Assembly: GCA_023213395.1 (NCBI GenBank)
Contig: CM041465.1
Span: forward strand, 170,259,741 to 170,323,740
Reading direction: 5' to 3'
DNA length: 64,000 nucleotides
DNA from: Cycas panzhihuaensis
Taxonomy: Eukaryota > Cycadophyta
Below, in pieces: positions 35,240-46,312 of this stretch. A program made the translations under genes and the position numbers. Within the stretch, counting starts at the first letter, position 1, and the number at the start of each line of letters is the position of its first letter. Below the pieces are notes generated by a model that saw only the letters and a list, made by a program, of their open reading frames with translations, ran no database searches and was not told where the DNA came from.

Positions 35240-35575
35240 ATATCAACAGATGAAAACAAGCCAACAAGGACCCGACAGTCAATGTGAGGGCTCTCAGGCA
35301 TGGGCATCACACCTGGTAGACCTGGGTGAGATGGGACACCACAACCTAGGAGTCGCAAAAGAGGACGATGGGTCCATGATGGAAGCATAGTGCATCAATG
35401 AGGGCTTCAATAACAACTGTATATTTGGATTTATTATTAGTGGCCTCCAAGAGGAAGATCCCAAAACATAAGAAATCATATCTGGAGAGGTCCTGAAGAA
35501 TCCATGCAATGATGGAGGGACCAAGATTACTGCAGCTTTCACCATCTGTGAAGATGAAGAGGGTCATGGGTCAGA
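35240..35575 (-). pseudogene. N2 second RNase H (aRNH)
   Basis: Minus-strand frame: LFIFTDGES (first Asp) near 35,560-35,540, SIIAWILQDLSRYDFLCFGI, LEATNNKSKYTVV (family ATNNxAEY; the Glu is Lys here), ALCFHHGPIVLFCDS (second Asp) and, after a stop, VVVSHLTQVYQV. This is the plant/archaeal-type RNase H, distinct from the one fused to RT at 40,680-41,229. Its place downstream of integrase, beyond an antisense gene, is informative for subtyping the Tat lineage. It would help remove RNA, perhaps compensating for the RT-linked domain. The lost Glu and stops make it inactive. Confidence 0.87.
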
Positions 35576-36784
35576 AAAGAAAGTATCTCAGTGGAAAGAA
35601 ATGTAATAAAATCATAGAAAAAGAAAAGAGGGGGCTCGTATGGCTAGCAATGATGGCCACAAAGGGTAGGAGGACCCAACGATGAGGCTACCCAAGGGTG
35701 GAGTGGTTTATCCCACCTACAGGAAAGAACAAGTAGTGAAAAGGCCCCTATAGGGTGCCAAAGGTCGCTTAAGGAAGCAAGAAGTGATCCCAAATGGAGG
35801 GAGTGTTCCCTTTGGAGATCCCATAGGCACGAATGGGCTGCAAAAATGAGTCCAAAATGGCAAAATAAGCCAAATGAGTATAAACTCGGGCATGCACGGG
35901 AACGACACATAAAACAAGACAGAAGGGCCTTGGTAGAAATGTATCGACGAGGCGCCATAAATGCACCTAAAAGAATGAGCAAAACAAGGGCTATAGAGGT
36001 GAAAGAGGAAACTGGGCTAGAAGGTAATGATAATTAGGGATGAAAGGTGGTCTCAAGGGCTGTCTCAAAGGTAAAAATGAAGAAAGTACCTGATGGGACC
36101 CCCGCCTATATAAGGAAACTTGATAAAAATGGGATTCATTTTCACGGCCTCATGAATGAATCAAAGCCTTTTTCCTTACGCAGTGGAGCGCTCATAACTT
36201 TGGAGGCACGCAGAGGAGGATCTAACCATTAGATCAAGATGAGGAGATAACTAGTAAGACTAGAGCAACAAGATGGCAATGGCGAGACTGGATCCAGTGA
36301 GTGGATTATCTAAACCCAACCCCATCTCGTGATTTAAAATTTATTACTTTTTATAAATTTTTAGAGTAGTTTTTGGCCTCCTAAAGGCAAAATGTGATCT
36401 CCCAAAGTCCAAATTGGACCTAGAGGGAGGCGGGACCATGGCATTAGGTAGCCCCAGTCCTAGTGAGCTTGAGTGTGGCTCACCTGGGCAAAAAAATTTT
36501 ATTCCTTGGGTGGGAAACCCCGCCTTTTAGGGGGGTGTTCACACCGTGGTAAAGATCACGGTGCCACGATCTTTGCCGCGAGCCCTAATCGCCATGGGAC
36601 CCAAGCCAAATTCTGCGGTACTATAAAGTTTAGCGTGGTGTGAAGGCAGACCTAAAAAAATGAAAAAAAGGCCCTAAGGGCACCCAAATCTTGATCAAAT
36701 AAAGATGAGAGACAGTCTAGAGGAAAGAGAGGTGAGTATAAGTAGGACTCTGACTTGTTTTGGGATGTTTTACAGGCAGTGATC
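35576..36784 (+). other. Region upstream of the antisense gene
   Basis: No coding domain seen on either strand. It contains the TATA box below and a cluster of palindromic GGTAAA/GCGGTAC repeats (36,550-36,645). For the plus-strand gene it would be promoter and 5' untranslated sequence. Confidence 0.5.
36107..36114 (+). promoter_or_regulatory. Candidate TATA box of the antisense gene
   Basis: TATATAAG in the context CGCCTATATAAGGAAAC on the plus strand, about 670 bp before the first ATG of the antisense frame. It is a textbook-quality plant TATA box, pointing the opposite way to N2 transcription. Confidence 0.5.
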
Positions 36785-38615
36785 ATGGTGGACAACCATG
36801 AAAACATAGCCATGGCGATGTTAAGCTTCATAGAGATGATGTCCCGTGAGGACAAGCAGATTTTGGCTAGGTGTGACCTGCTAAAGGTCATGAGGATAAC
36901 ACAGTACACATCAAACTAGAGGGTCCTAGTAGATATCATCTCACACTGGGATAGACAGAGACACGTGTTCTATCTTCCCTAGGTAGGAGACATGACAGCC
37001 ACACTAGGGGATATCAGGAGGATCTTGGGAATGCCGAAGACAGGGAGACCAACATCGCTAGGGATGCTACCTAGCAATGAGGCAATACATAGGGAGGTAG
37101 CCATGTACTTCATGGGCCTAGATAGATGGAAGATAAGAGGTATCCCATTACAGAGCATGGTTATATTAGGGGTTCCTCGTGTGAGGAAACTGATTACTTT
37201 ATGCATTATATTCCAGATATCCTAGAAATAGAATTATCGAGATATACTCGGTAGATGGATGGACGCAGTGAGGAGATGCGAGGCTGGGGAGAGGCTTAAC
37301 TGGGCTACCCTTATAGCAGCGAACTTAGTCACCTAGTTAGACACTATCTAGGTGGCAGGGAAGGATGGTTTATCATACAACACTCTATTACAGTGTTGGT
37401 TTTTTTATCATTTTAGAGCGGTGGCACCGGCGGGGGGATCACACCCCATTTCAGAGTGGGCTCCCATGGTACACAAGTGGTAGACCTGATTTAGGGGGAC
37501 CGAGGACCAGGTACATGTCATCACTCGATGGAGGTTATATCACTAGACCTCCTCACCATGGCAGATTATATATTAGATCCATATCGCGGGGTGAGGAGGG
37601 ATAGTGATGATGAGGCAGGCGTGGTAGGGGGTGCCTCAGGAGATGGCAGAGATGGAGGTGATGGCGACAATGGGGCTAGCCCATTTAAAGCTATAGGAGG
37701 AGAGGTAGGTCCATCAAGGACTGCAGGAGGAGAGGCGGGTCCATCAGGGACCATAGGAAGAGAGGCAGGTCCTTCAGGAGCTGCAGAGGAGAGTAGGAGC
37801 CCATTGATACTAGCCCAGAGACTACGGATCGTGAGGAGATCCAGGGAGGCAACGACACCAGCAGAGGAGAGGAGAGATACCCCAATAGCTAAGGCAGTTT
37901 CTAAGGAGGTACCAGAGGAGGAGGAGGTACCAGCAACTAGTGGAGTGCCCAGAGCAGAGACTATCATCTGAGTTGAGGAGTCGGCAGCCACACCAGGTGA
38001 GACACTATCTTCTCTTATCATCTTTCGATTGCCAGATGTCTGGATGTTATTTGATTTTGTTTAGTGTGTATATAGACACATACTGACATGTGACATGTTG
38101 GATTTACAGGTGTGACAAAGATCTAGAGATTAGTGGAGGTGGTAGTCTGGAAGATGTTCCCACGGGCCTACATAGAGGGGCAACCTCCCATCCAAGTAGG
38201 AGATGAGCCTAGATCAGTAGGTGCACATATGACATCATTCACCCTGTTGGTGAGGGTGAGAGACATCTAGATAACAGAGTCCTAGGAGCATGAGGCACGT
38301 GTGGGATGACTACAAAGGGAGTTGAATGAGACTTGGATCAAGAGAGATGCCCTCTGAGGTCGAGTACATGCATTGAAGGCTCTGGGAAGAGCAGGTGGGG
38401 ACATCGAGAGTCGCATCCAGATGGTGGTGCTAGAGGAGCATCTCTGAGGGATGGAGGAGAGGCTCTAAGGAGTGGAGAGAGAGCGACATTGTATCCAGGT
38501 GTGATACGATCGACTAGTAGATAAGGTGGCATCGAGGTCGTCAAGGAGTAGGACTTACACCCACACGGCGATGACGACCCCTAGGAGGCCTCGAGATGAG
38601 GGGAGCGAGGACTGA
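36785..38615 (+). pseudogene. Antisense plant-mobile-domain-like gene inside N2
   Basis: Plus-strand gene between integrase and second RNase H, opposite to all N2 genes. From ATG 36,785 the frame reads MVDNHENIAMAMLSFIEMMS; then ISHWDRQRHVFYLP, a stop, VGDMTATLGDIRRILGMP and KTGRPTSLG. This is the pattern of the plant mobile domain (family: F.L..GEMT.TL.DV..LLGLP..G.P). ERLNWATLIAANLV follows. After a frame change comes a low-complexity acidic/Gly-rich region (37,528-37,996) with three GGEVGPS-like repeats, then a GT-AG intron, then a charged coiled-coil-like tail (LQRELNETWIKRDAL, RIQMVVLEEHL) to a stop at 38,613. Remaining stops are mostly TGA or TAG at likely Arg/Gln codons. Domain name: moderately sure; molecular role: unknown. 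Confidence 0.65.
37997..38109 (+). other. Predicted GT-AG intron of the antisense gene (113 nt)
   Basis: Donor CCAG/GTGAGA and acceptor GGATTTACAG/GTGTG, with a T-rich interior. Exon 1 ends in phase 1, and joining it to exon 2 restores exactly the frame that encodes the coiled-coil-like tail; without splicing the tail is in another frame. That coincidence supports a real intron. Confidence 0.65.
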
Positions 38616-39439
38616 GGCAGAGATTTCCCGAAGGCGTAGGAGGAGCCTAGGAGGTATGTGGTTCCCAGGAGAGGGATCACATAGGCCAAGAGATGATGCC
38701 CCAGGAGCGGGGTAGCAATAGAGTAGAGTATAGGAGTTTTGATCTAATAGGGGAAAGCACAGACCTCGAGGGAGTCACCATATGTTACCATATAATTATA
38801 CTCCTCCCTACAAGGATTATGGCTTCCCAGGGATGATGTACCATACCAGTTGTATGATATGACATATGATATTTATTTTATGTATATAAACAAGTCGATT
38901 GATACCCCATTTGATATATGCTGATGTGTATGATGACATGTGATGGATGATGTATATTTATGCTTTCATGTTTATGTATGTATGTGTATGAGGGTGCACA
39001 GATGCACAAGGATATGGTTGATGATATTTGAGTTGATTATTGTATGATTTTGTGCTATGATATTTGTTTGAGTTATACACACTTCCTTTCATGCAAGGCC
39101 ATATTCCTAGCAAAGGCACACATGATCACTAAGAGCAGTGGTAATGGATACATGCAAGGCTAAGAGATAGGACGGCACACATGTCCACATGGGAGCATAG
39201 CGAAATATACAAAGGAAGAGCTAATGAAAAAAGAGTAATGACACTCCAACACATCATCCTAATTAGGGAATATACCCAAATAGGAGGATAAGGTCCCTAG
39301 AGGAAGGGGAACGAGGGGTTCTGTGGGAGGAACCTGAAAGGAACAAGAAAGCCACCCTAAGCTGCCATTCTACCTATTGCTAGGAGGAATGGGAACATGC
39401 TTAGGATGGTAGTTTAGGCTTATTTTAGAGCGTGGAGTG
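38616..39439. other. Spacer between antisense gene and integrase
   Basis: No domain on either strand. The right half (38,770-39,440) is kept in N1, so it belongs to the element core rather than to the captured gene. Confidence 0.6.
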
Positions 39440-40679
39440 ATAGTACGAGGGTCATGCATAAAATTTCTTAAGGAATTTTCCATTAACGTCTTTCTCGATT
39501 TCAAGGCCCTCTAGGGTGGCGATCCTATAGCCATCGTTATCAAGACTCTCGAGAACGACAAAGGGACCAACCCATTTGGGTCTGAATTTGGTCAAGCAGT
39601 CATGAACGTATTCCAATTTGAGGACTTGGTCCCCGAGATGCAAAGGATGACAATGAAGATGTTTATCATAAGTCCTTTACGAGCAAGCTTTAAGAGTGAG
39701 GTTCGCTTGGTAAGCAGCCAATTGTCTCTCCTCTAAGGCCTCAAGATCTATGAGGTGAGCCTAATGAATAGACTCCTCATCAATAGGACCTGAAGAGAAA
39801 CTTGTAGAGAGGGGATCTCCACTTTCAATGGGAGTACCACCTCAGTCCCATAGAGTAGGGAGAAACATGTCATTCCCATAGCTGTACTGATAGAGGTGCG
39901 ATAGGCCCATAGGGCGGAAGGGAGTTGGAGGTGCCAATCTCTTTGAGATTGGGCCATGGCTTTCTTTAGGATATTTATAAGGATCTTGTTAAATGACTAG
40001 GCATGGCCATTTGCCTGGGGTAATAAGGAGAAGAGGTTTTGTGAGAGATTTTGAATTTCTCATAAAGTTCATCCATCTCCTTATTGTAAAAAGAGGTTAT
40101 GTTGTCTATAATCAAGATATCTAGAATTCTGAAGTGGCAAATGATATGCTAGTAGATGAAGGTAACTATCATCTTACCAGGGGTAGTGATTAAGGGAATG
40201 GCTTTTACCCATTTCATGAAGTACTCCATGGTAGTTAGGATGAACTTGCACTATGATGAAGAGGGCAGTGATATATCCCCATTAAGGTCCAAACCCCATT
40301 GTGTGAAGGGCCATGGAGATACAATGGGATGAAGAGCCTCCGAAGGCATGTAGGTGATGTTGGCATGCTCTTGGCATTGTTGACATCTCAGGGCATAGGC
40401 ATGGATATCCTTGAAGAGGGACAGCCAATAGTACCCCATTCAGAGGATCCTCTAGGCCATGGATTGGCCCCCAAAGTGGCCCTCACAAATGCCATGGTAG
40501 CATTCACAGAGTATCTGATCTGCTTCGTAGGGAGTGACGCAGTGAAGAAGGATCCCATCAAAGGATCTCTTGTACAATACTTCATCCATGAGGAAGTATT
40601 GCCTAGCAGTGGTCTAAATATATGACCTAACCTTATTACTAGTTTCTGGGTGGTACTACTGCTGAGTAAGGTACTACAC
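39440..40679 (-). pseudogene. N2 integrase
   Basis: In minus-strand order: a decayed HHCC zinc-binding domain ending in YALRCQQCQEHANITYMP (near 40,398-40,340), SPWPFTQWGLDLNG with the first catalytic Asp, IIDNITSFYNKEM with the second, and NGHA-stop-SFNK where the catalytic Glu is now a TAG. Then HLQLPSALWAYRTSISTAMG, and the C-terminal domain KFRPKWVGPFVVLESLDNDG and YRIATLEGLEIE (39,640-39,452). The sequence is typical of Ty3/gypsy Tat. Several stops and frame changes. Confidence 0.9.
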
Positions 40680-41229
40680 GATGTCACCATACCACTCACA
40701 ATTAGTGAGTGGATGGGAAGGAGCATCCTAAATAGTCAAGATAGACTCATCAGGGAGAGAGTCATCAACGAGAGCATCAAACAAGTTAGGGACGGGGGCA
40801 TCTATAAGTTGTTCTTCCACTACCATCCCCTTCTTCAATTTCCTGTTGATGATTTGGGGATCGAATTCCTGAAGGAGGATAGCCCAGTGACTAGTCTTAC
40901 CTGTCATGTCAGAACGGGTGAGTAAATAATGTAAGGGATCAGATTAAATGATCACCTGGGTAGTGTTTCTAAGCAAGTAGTGCCTCAACTTCTTCGTTAC
41001 GTGAACCAATAAGAGGCATTCCTTCTCGGTGGGAGAATAGTTAAGTTCGGCAGCCATGAGGGTGTGGCTAATGAAGTAAATAGCTTTCTTGGTTCCTGAA
41101 TCATCTTCCTAGGCTAGCATGGCACCCAAGGACTCATCAATCACCGAGGTATATAGGATGAAAGGCCTATCAAAGTGAGGGGGTGCCAATGTAAGAGCGG
41201 AAGCAAGGGCTCTCTTAAGTCCTTTGAAA
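40680..41229 (-). pseudogene. N2 RNase H linked to RT
   Basis: Minus strand: LKRALASALTLAPPHFDRPF, ILYTSVIDESLGAMLA (family D of Y.A..D..GA), TKKAIYFISHTLMAAELNYS, PTEKECLLLVHVTKKLRHYL, then SDPLHYLLTRSDMTGKTSHW. A good gypsy RNase H with few stops. The first catalytic residue region reads LYTSVIDE, so Asp/Ala changes are present. It is followed by the linker to integrase. Confidence 0.87.
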
Positions 41230-42359
41230 GCTTGTTAGGCCTTAGCTAACCAAATAAATGGGGCTCCCTTCTTTAATAGGTTAGTAAGAGGTTTGATGTT
41301 CATAGCAAAGTTTGCCAAGAAATGCCTAAGGAATCTGAGCCTACCTAAAAATGACTTAATCTGTCATTGAGTTTTAGGCAACAGCATGTCAAGGACTGCC
41401 TTGACTTTATTAAGGTCGATTTGAATTCTTTATTTCAACACAAGGAAACCAATGAGTTTGTTGGAAGTGACAGTGAATATGCATTTGAGTAGATTAAGAC
41501 TTACGTGGTATTTATGGCATCATGTGAAGATAGCCTACAAATCCGAAGGGTGATGGCTCTAATGCATGAGAGACCCATCATATTGTCTATAAAGACCTCC
41601 AATATTTTATTGATAAGGTCATGGAAGATGAAGTGCATCACCCTTTGATAAGTGGTGCCTACATTCTCCAATTCGAAGGGCATCGCCTTATAGGCGAAGG
41701 CACCCCACGGGGTGGTGAAGGCCCTCTTATGGCGATATTTGGGAGAGATTTGGATCTGATTGTAACTGGAGAATCTATCCATAAAGGACATGACTTTAAA
41801 ACCAACAGTTCTATTAATGATCTGATCGATAAAAGGGAGCAGGAAATTGTCCTTAGGATATGCATTGTTGATATCATAGAAATCAACGCATATCCATATG
41901 GTCCCATTCTTTTTATCAATGGGGACAATGTTAAATACCCATGTAGGGTAGTTGATGGAAGTGATTAGTCCTATGTCTAGGAGTTTCTCAACCTCTATTT
42001 TGAGAGTGACTGAGAGTTTCGGATGTAGTGGGTGTTGTTTCTAATACACAGGGCATGCGCCAGGGACTATGATAAGGTTGTGGGTGACAATGGAGGGGCT
42101 AATCCCCTTCATGTTAGAATAGTCCTATGCAAAAACATCTCAGAACTCTTGGAATAAAAAGGAGTATTCCCTTACCTCATCAGGAGAACATTCTTCCCCT
42201 ACCTTAATGATCTTGCCTGGGGTGAGGACTATGTCCCAAGTTGTCCCCATGTACATGGCATTCCCCTCCTCCAAATGAAAGGGGGCAAGGTCGATGAGAG
42301 GAGACAGAACAAGAGATGGGATTGGGTCGGTAAGTGTGGATCCAATCACTAAGACCTTT
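41230..42359 (-). pseudogene. N2 reverse transcriptase
   Basis: Minus strand: YSFLFQEF-stop-DVFA, then GISPSIVTHNLIIVPGACPV, KIEVEKLLDIGLITSINYP, NIVPIDKKNGTIWICVDF, MSFMDRFSSYNQIQISPKYR, KRAFTTPWGAFAYKAMPFEL, GTTYQRVMHFIFHDLINKIL, then VFIDNMMG (41,600-41,575) where the family has YVDDMMV. The second catalytic Asp is Asn. The thumb reads IKSFLGRLRFLRHFLANFAM. A clear Tat-type gypsy RT, inactive. Confidence 0.92.
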
Positions 42360-43860
42360 TAGTGACCAAGTCTATGGTGACCAGAAGGAAGATTGGGTGC
42401 AGAGCCCACTAAGCGCTCAAGTAAAGCCTCATTGTCCTCAAAGTAATCCACCCCATGGATCATTACTCTGAATAGACGAGGCGTGAGAGGAGGTAGGACC
42501 GACGGGACCACGATGGCCGACAGGCTTCCTAACATTCCTAAGAGGCTCTATGGAAGAGTCAGGAAGGGGCCCCTCGTAAGGGGTGAAAGGAGGTTCCCTG
42601 GATTCATTGCCTGCGGGGGATGATGAAGGGGAAGACTCAAGGATCAGTGGATCAATGCAAGCAATAAGATGTGATACAAGGGAGTGATCAGTCTCTCCGA
42701 TGGGAGAGGTTCTAAGTTGGGACCTAAGACAGGGAGAGTGCCTCCTACTAGTGTGAAGAAGGGAAACAGGGTGAGGGAGGTCCTCATCCTCTCCATTAGA
42801 CTCATCGTCTTTAAGTATGACAAGGTACCCATAGCTTCCAACACCAATAGGAGCAAAATGGGTAAGGTTTGAAGAAGAAGATGCAGGATCTCCTTCTAAA
42901 TAAGACAAATTAGGGATGCCGATAGAACAAGCAGAGGCATAGGTGGAAGGGCCTTTGTCTCCCTTCACTCGACCATGGCTTGCTTAACTAGTTTAATGGG
43001 GTTGTTTAACAGGTGGGCGTTCGTGGGAAATGACCCTCGTTCGCCCATCGTGGATGAACTTGAGTTGCCCCCAGTGGGTTGAGTACACGACTTCCATTTG
43101 ATCGAGCCATGGATGACCTAAAAAGATATTATAGTCAACGTCTATGTTGATTATTATAATATCAGTGAGGATAGTCTTGTCCTCGAGAGTAAGAGGGATC
43201 GAAATGGATCCTAAAGGTGTCTTCTCACTACCATCGTAGCCTTAACATCACCATGGAATAGGTTCTAAGGCAGAAATGCCAAGCTCTTGCATGATGCACA
43301 AGGGCATGGCATTAACGGAAGAACCATTGTCGACAATGGTCCTTCGCAAAGTAAAATCAGGTGTATCAATGGTAATGGTAAAAGGGAAGTTCCATTGGCA
43401 CTCCCTTTCACAAGCAGGAGGAAGATCTTTAGGATTGAAATAAATAACGGGCTCACGACTTTGGGCAATACCCAAAGTGTGAATGGATGCGTCACCCAAT
43501 CCTAAAGCTTCCAGAAGGAGTGCACGCTGCTCATGATAACTTCTCAAGACGTCCATAATGGACATCCCAGTGGCCACAGTATGAAGCTCATTAACAACAA
43601 AAAAGAACCTCCCTTTCACCGTAGGTTGAGGAAAGGCTCTCCTGAAGTGTAGCGGCTAGGACGAACGGGGATAGTCTTGGGAAGCAAAGGGACTTCTGGA
43701 AGAGAGGTTTCCAGAAGAGGATCAGGATGTGGGATAGATGAAGAGGTGTTGATTGCCTCTTTGACGGCTTGAGACCAGGTTAAAGCATATAGAGGGGTGG
43801 CCTCAAGCATCTGGATCACCTTATTTCCCTTATTCCAGGATTGTGAAGGCAAAAGGGTAT
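42360..43860 (-). pseudogene. N2 protease and protease-RT linker
   Basis: Minus strand from 43,619: RFFFVVNELHTVATGMSIMD, WNFPFTITIDTPDFTLRR, TIVDNGSSVNAMPLCIMQEL. D-N-G-S is the protease active site as in Tat elements (D-T-G-S in most gypsy). IFLGHPWLDQ and LKFIHDGRTRVI follow after a frame change near 43,140. A 176-codon acidic/Pro/Ser-rich linker (42,968-42,438) is open and leads to RT. Stops and frame changes separate these parts. Confidence 0.85.
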
Positions 43861-46156
43861 GATGATTAAGGGAACGTGAAGAAGAAGATGAATCTCACGC
43901 GCCCTTCCCTTTATTGTGCGAAGGACGAGAGTTCGGAGACCTTCCTCAGTTCTGGTTGTTCTTTTTTTAGGAGTTACGATCCTGTTCCCCATACTTGGGG
44001 AATGGATCTATATGGACTGGTTGGTTAAGATTAGGCCTTGAGACCCGTTCGGGAGAAGGGTTGCATTGTGGGGCACCCCTAGGATGTTGAACTCGGTAGC
44101 ATGAATCATCATGGAAGCAATCTCCATGAATGGAGCACCATTTATTCTCAAGGGAGGAGTTAGATTTCCTTGTTTGAGAGGATTGGGTGCTATTGCCCTT
44201 GGGAGGAGCAGCTTGGGAAGCTTGTTGAATAGGTTTGTTAGATATAGTTGATGAAGGAGCCTGAAGCTTGAGTTCCTTCATCTTACGTTTGAATGAACAT
44301 ATGACAGAGGTAAGGGGATCTAGGGTCTTCTCGGTTGAGTGGGAAGAAGACCTAGGAGGTTATTGGGTTTTGGTTTCTTTAGTTGGTGGAGGTGCCTCAC
44401 ATTACTGTGAGGACTTTAGAGGCTTCTTGAGTCCAACCTGGATCTAAATAGACTCAAGTGTTAATCACTTCATTATGGCAGAGTCACATGTGGTTGCCCC
44501 CATCTTAAGGACTTCCACATGGACTTCTAGATGAAGTGCATTGACAAAGATGTCCCTCTTCAATTCCTTGGGCAAAGTAGCCTTGGTAGAATGGAGGATG
44601 TCATGGAATCACCACATAAAGTCACGATTCATCTCTTTGTGACCTTTTTTAAGTGATAGGAGGGATTTCATTCTGCTTTCAAATGGACGAGCTACATCAA
44701 AATAGTTGATGAACTCATCCACGAGTTACTGGAATGAGTAGATAGAGTGAGTGGGTAGGCAATAAAACCATTTAAGGGCATTGCCTTGAAGAGATTGTGG
44801 AAATAATTTTATTAGGATATGATTGTAGGCCCAGTAATCAATGCATGCTATAGAGAAACTATGAACATGCTCTATTGGGTCCTACAATGAAGTCCTATTG
44901 AACTTGGGAACTTTGTGGGGATAAGGCAGTAAGTTGGTCCTTAGTGCCTCAATAGACAAAGGTGTCAATCGATAGTCCATAAAGGGGTGTGCCCTTGTCT
45001 AGACTAATGGATCGACAAGAGATGACGAAGGTAGTGGGCAAGGAGTGGATAGGGGTAGAGGACCTATCCCTTCTTGAAGACTCACCCCTTGTCGGAAAGG
45101 GGCCTGAGGGTAGATGCCTTGGAAAGGAGTCAGGCCTCCTTGCAAAGGCACAACATAAGGTTCTATGCAAGATGGTGGGATAGAGGGGTGAGAGACCAGA
45201 TTTTGCCCATATGGGCCACCCATAGGAGGCATGATCCCATATGGGTGTAAAGGGTCCACCCCATAAACCAGAATGTGGTTCCCTTTACCATGCCCCCAGG
45301 GTTTAGACGTATAGCCTGGAGGTACTTAAAGGGAAGGCCCACTAGACTGAGTTTGAGAGCATATGAAGACGAGTCCCACATGACTAGAAATAGAGGTGTG
45401 AACAGGTCCTCTAGATCTAAGAGGGAATATGTGTGCCACGTTTGGAGGTGGTGTATTCGCTTGGCTAGGGAGAGACCTGCTAACCTCAAGCTGGGAGAAA
45501 AACATACCGCGAGAGGTCCCAGAAGGATTGGGACTGTAAAGAGAAGTAGAAAGTGTAATGGACATCCCTAAGGTGGAACTTAGAATCAGACGGGACAGAT
45601 GCGGTGGGACAAATAGATTGCTTATCATAGGTGGGATAGATGTGGATGAAGGCAGTGAGGGAGACGCGAATAAGGAAGATGCCCCACCACGCAAGACATC
45701 TTTAAACTATTTAGGATATGGTTGAAAGCGAGCGACATGAAAGCACTCGTTGAGGGCTTCAACCACATTGATGGTAACGGTATTCACCTTATCATAAGAG
45801 GTAGATTAAACATCTAACGAATTGGATCCCTCAGGATGCTCCTCGTAAGAATCACCACCTGGGTGATAGATCTCAAGAGAAGACAGAACCTCCACTCCAT
45901 GAGTGGAGGGATGGATATCATATGGGTGTTGTTGATCACCCAGATAATAGATAGGGTCATCACCCTCTTGGGTGGACCCCAGGAAAGAGGTAGGAAACTC
46001 ATGGGCTCCATAAGCAAAGGCATGGTATGCCTAATCTAAAGAATATCCTTCCATTGTCGAATCATAATTCGATGATAGAAGGAGGCGGTATGTGGGATCT
46101 TCTAACAATGGAGGTAGACCTTGTAGGTGGCATGAGAAATATCGCATACATGACAT
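43861..46156 (-). pseudogene. N2 gag
   Basis: Start chosen at minus-strand ATG 46,156 (MSCMRYFSCHLQGLPPLLED); the same N terminus is seen in N1. A Pro-rich region follows (GGPYGQNLVSHPSIPPS, 45,230-45,180). The gag core is ILIKLFPQSLQGNALKWFYC then LVDEFINYF, SRMKSLLSLKKGHKEMNRDF and TKATLPKELKRDIFVNALHL (44,830-44,530). The last part, MKELKLQAPSSTISNKPIQQ to CSIHGDCFHDDSCYRV, holds a CCHH/C-like cluster. It forms the particle. In-frame stops and frame changes throughout. Confidence 0.85.
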
Positions 46157-46291
46157 ATCAACACATTAGAAGAGAAGAAGAAATGAAAGTAGTGTAGGTG
46201 TTGGGGGCTACCCAACGAAACCAAAGGAGGAGAACTACCAAGAGGTAGTAGCACCAACAGGAAATGGAAGAAGACTAGTCCCTTACTAGAG

Positions 46292-46312
46292 GGTCCCCAG
46301 TATGGTCACTAG
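46292..46312 (-). other. Primer-binding region of N2
   Basis: Minus strand CTAGTGACCATACTGGGGACC directly after the 5' LTR. It resembles the CTGGGGA-containing sites of Tat elements, but I cannot match it to a tRNA by eye. Confidence 0.45.

Noticed and set aside
36732-36775. Possible first intron of the antisense gene (GTGAGT...TTTTACAG)
   Set aside because: 44 nt is below the usual plant minimum, and no coding frame upstream demands it; the donor may belong to a longer leader intron.
37566-38021. Minus-strand 151-codon frame opposite the Gly/Pro-rich part of the antisense gene
   Set aside because: It mirrors a low-complexity repeat region; the plus strand has the domain, intron and frame continuity.
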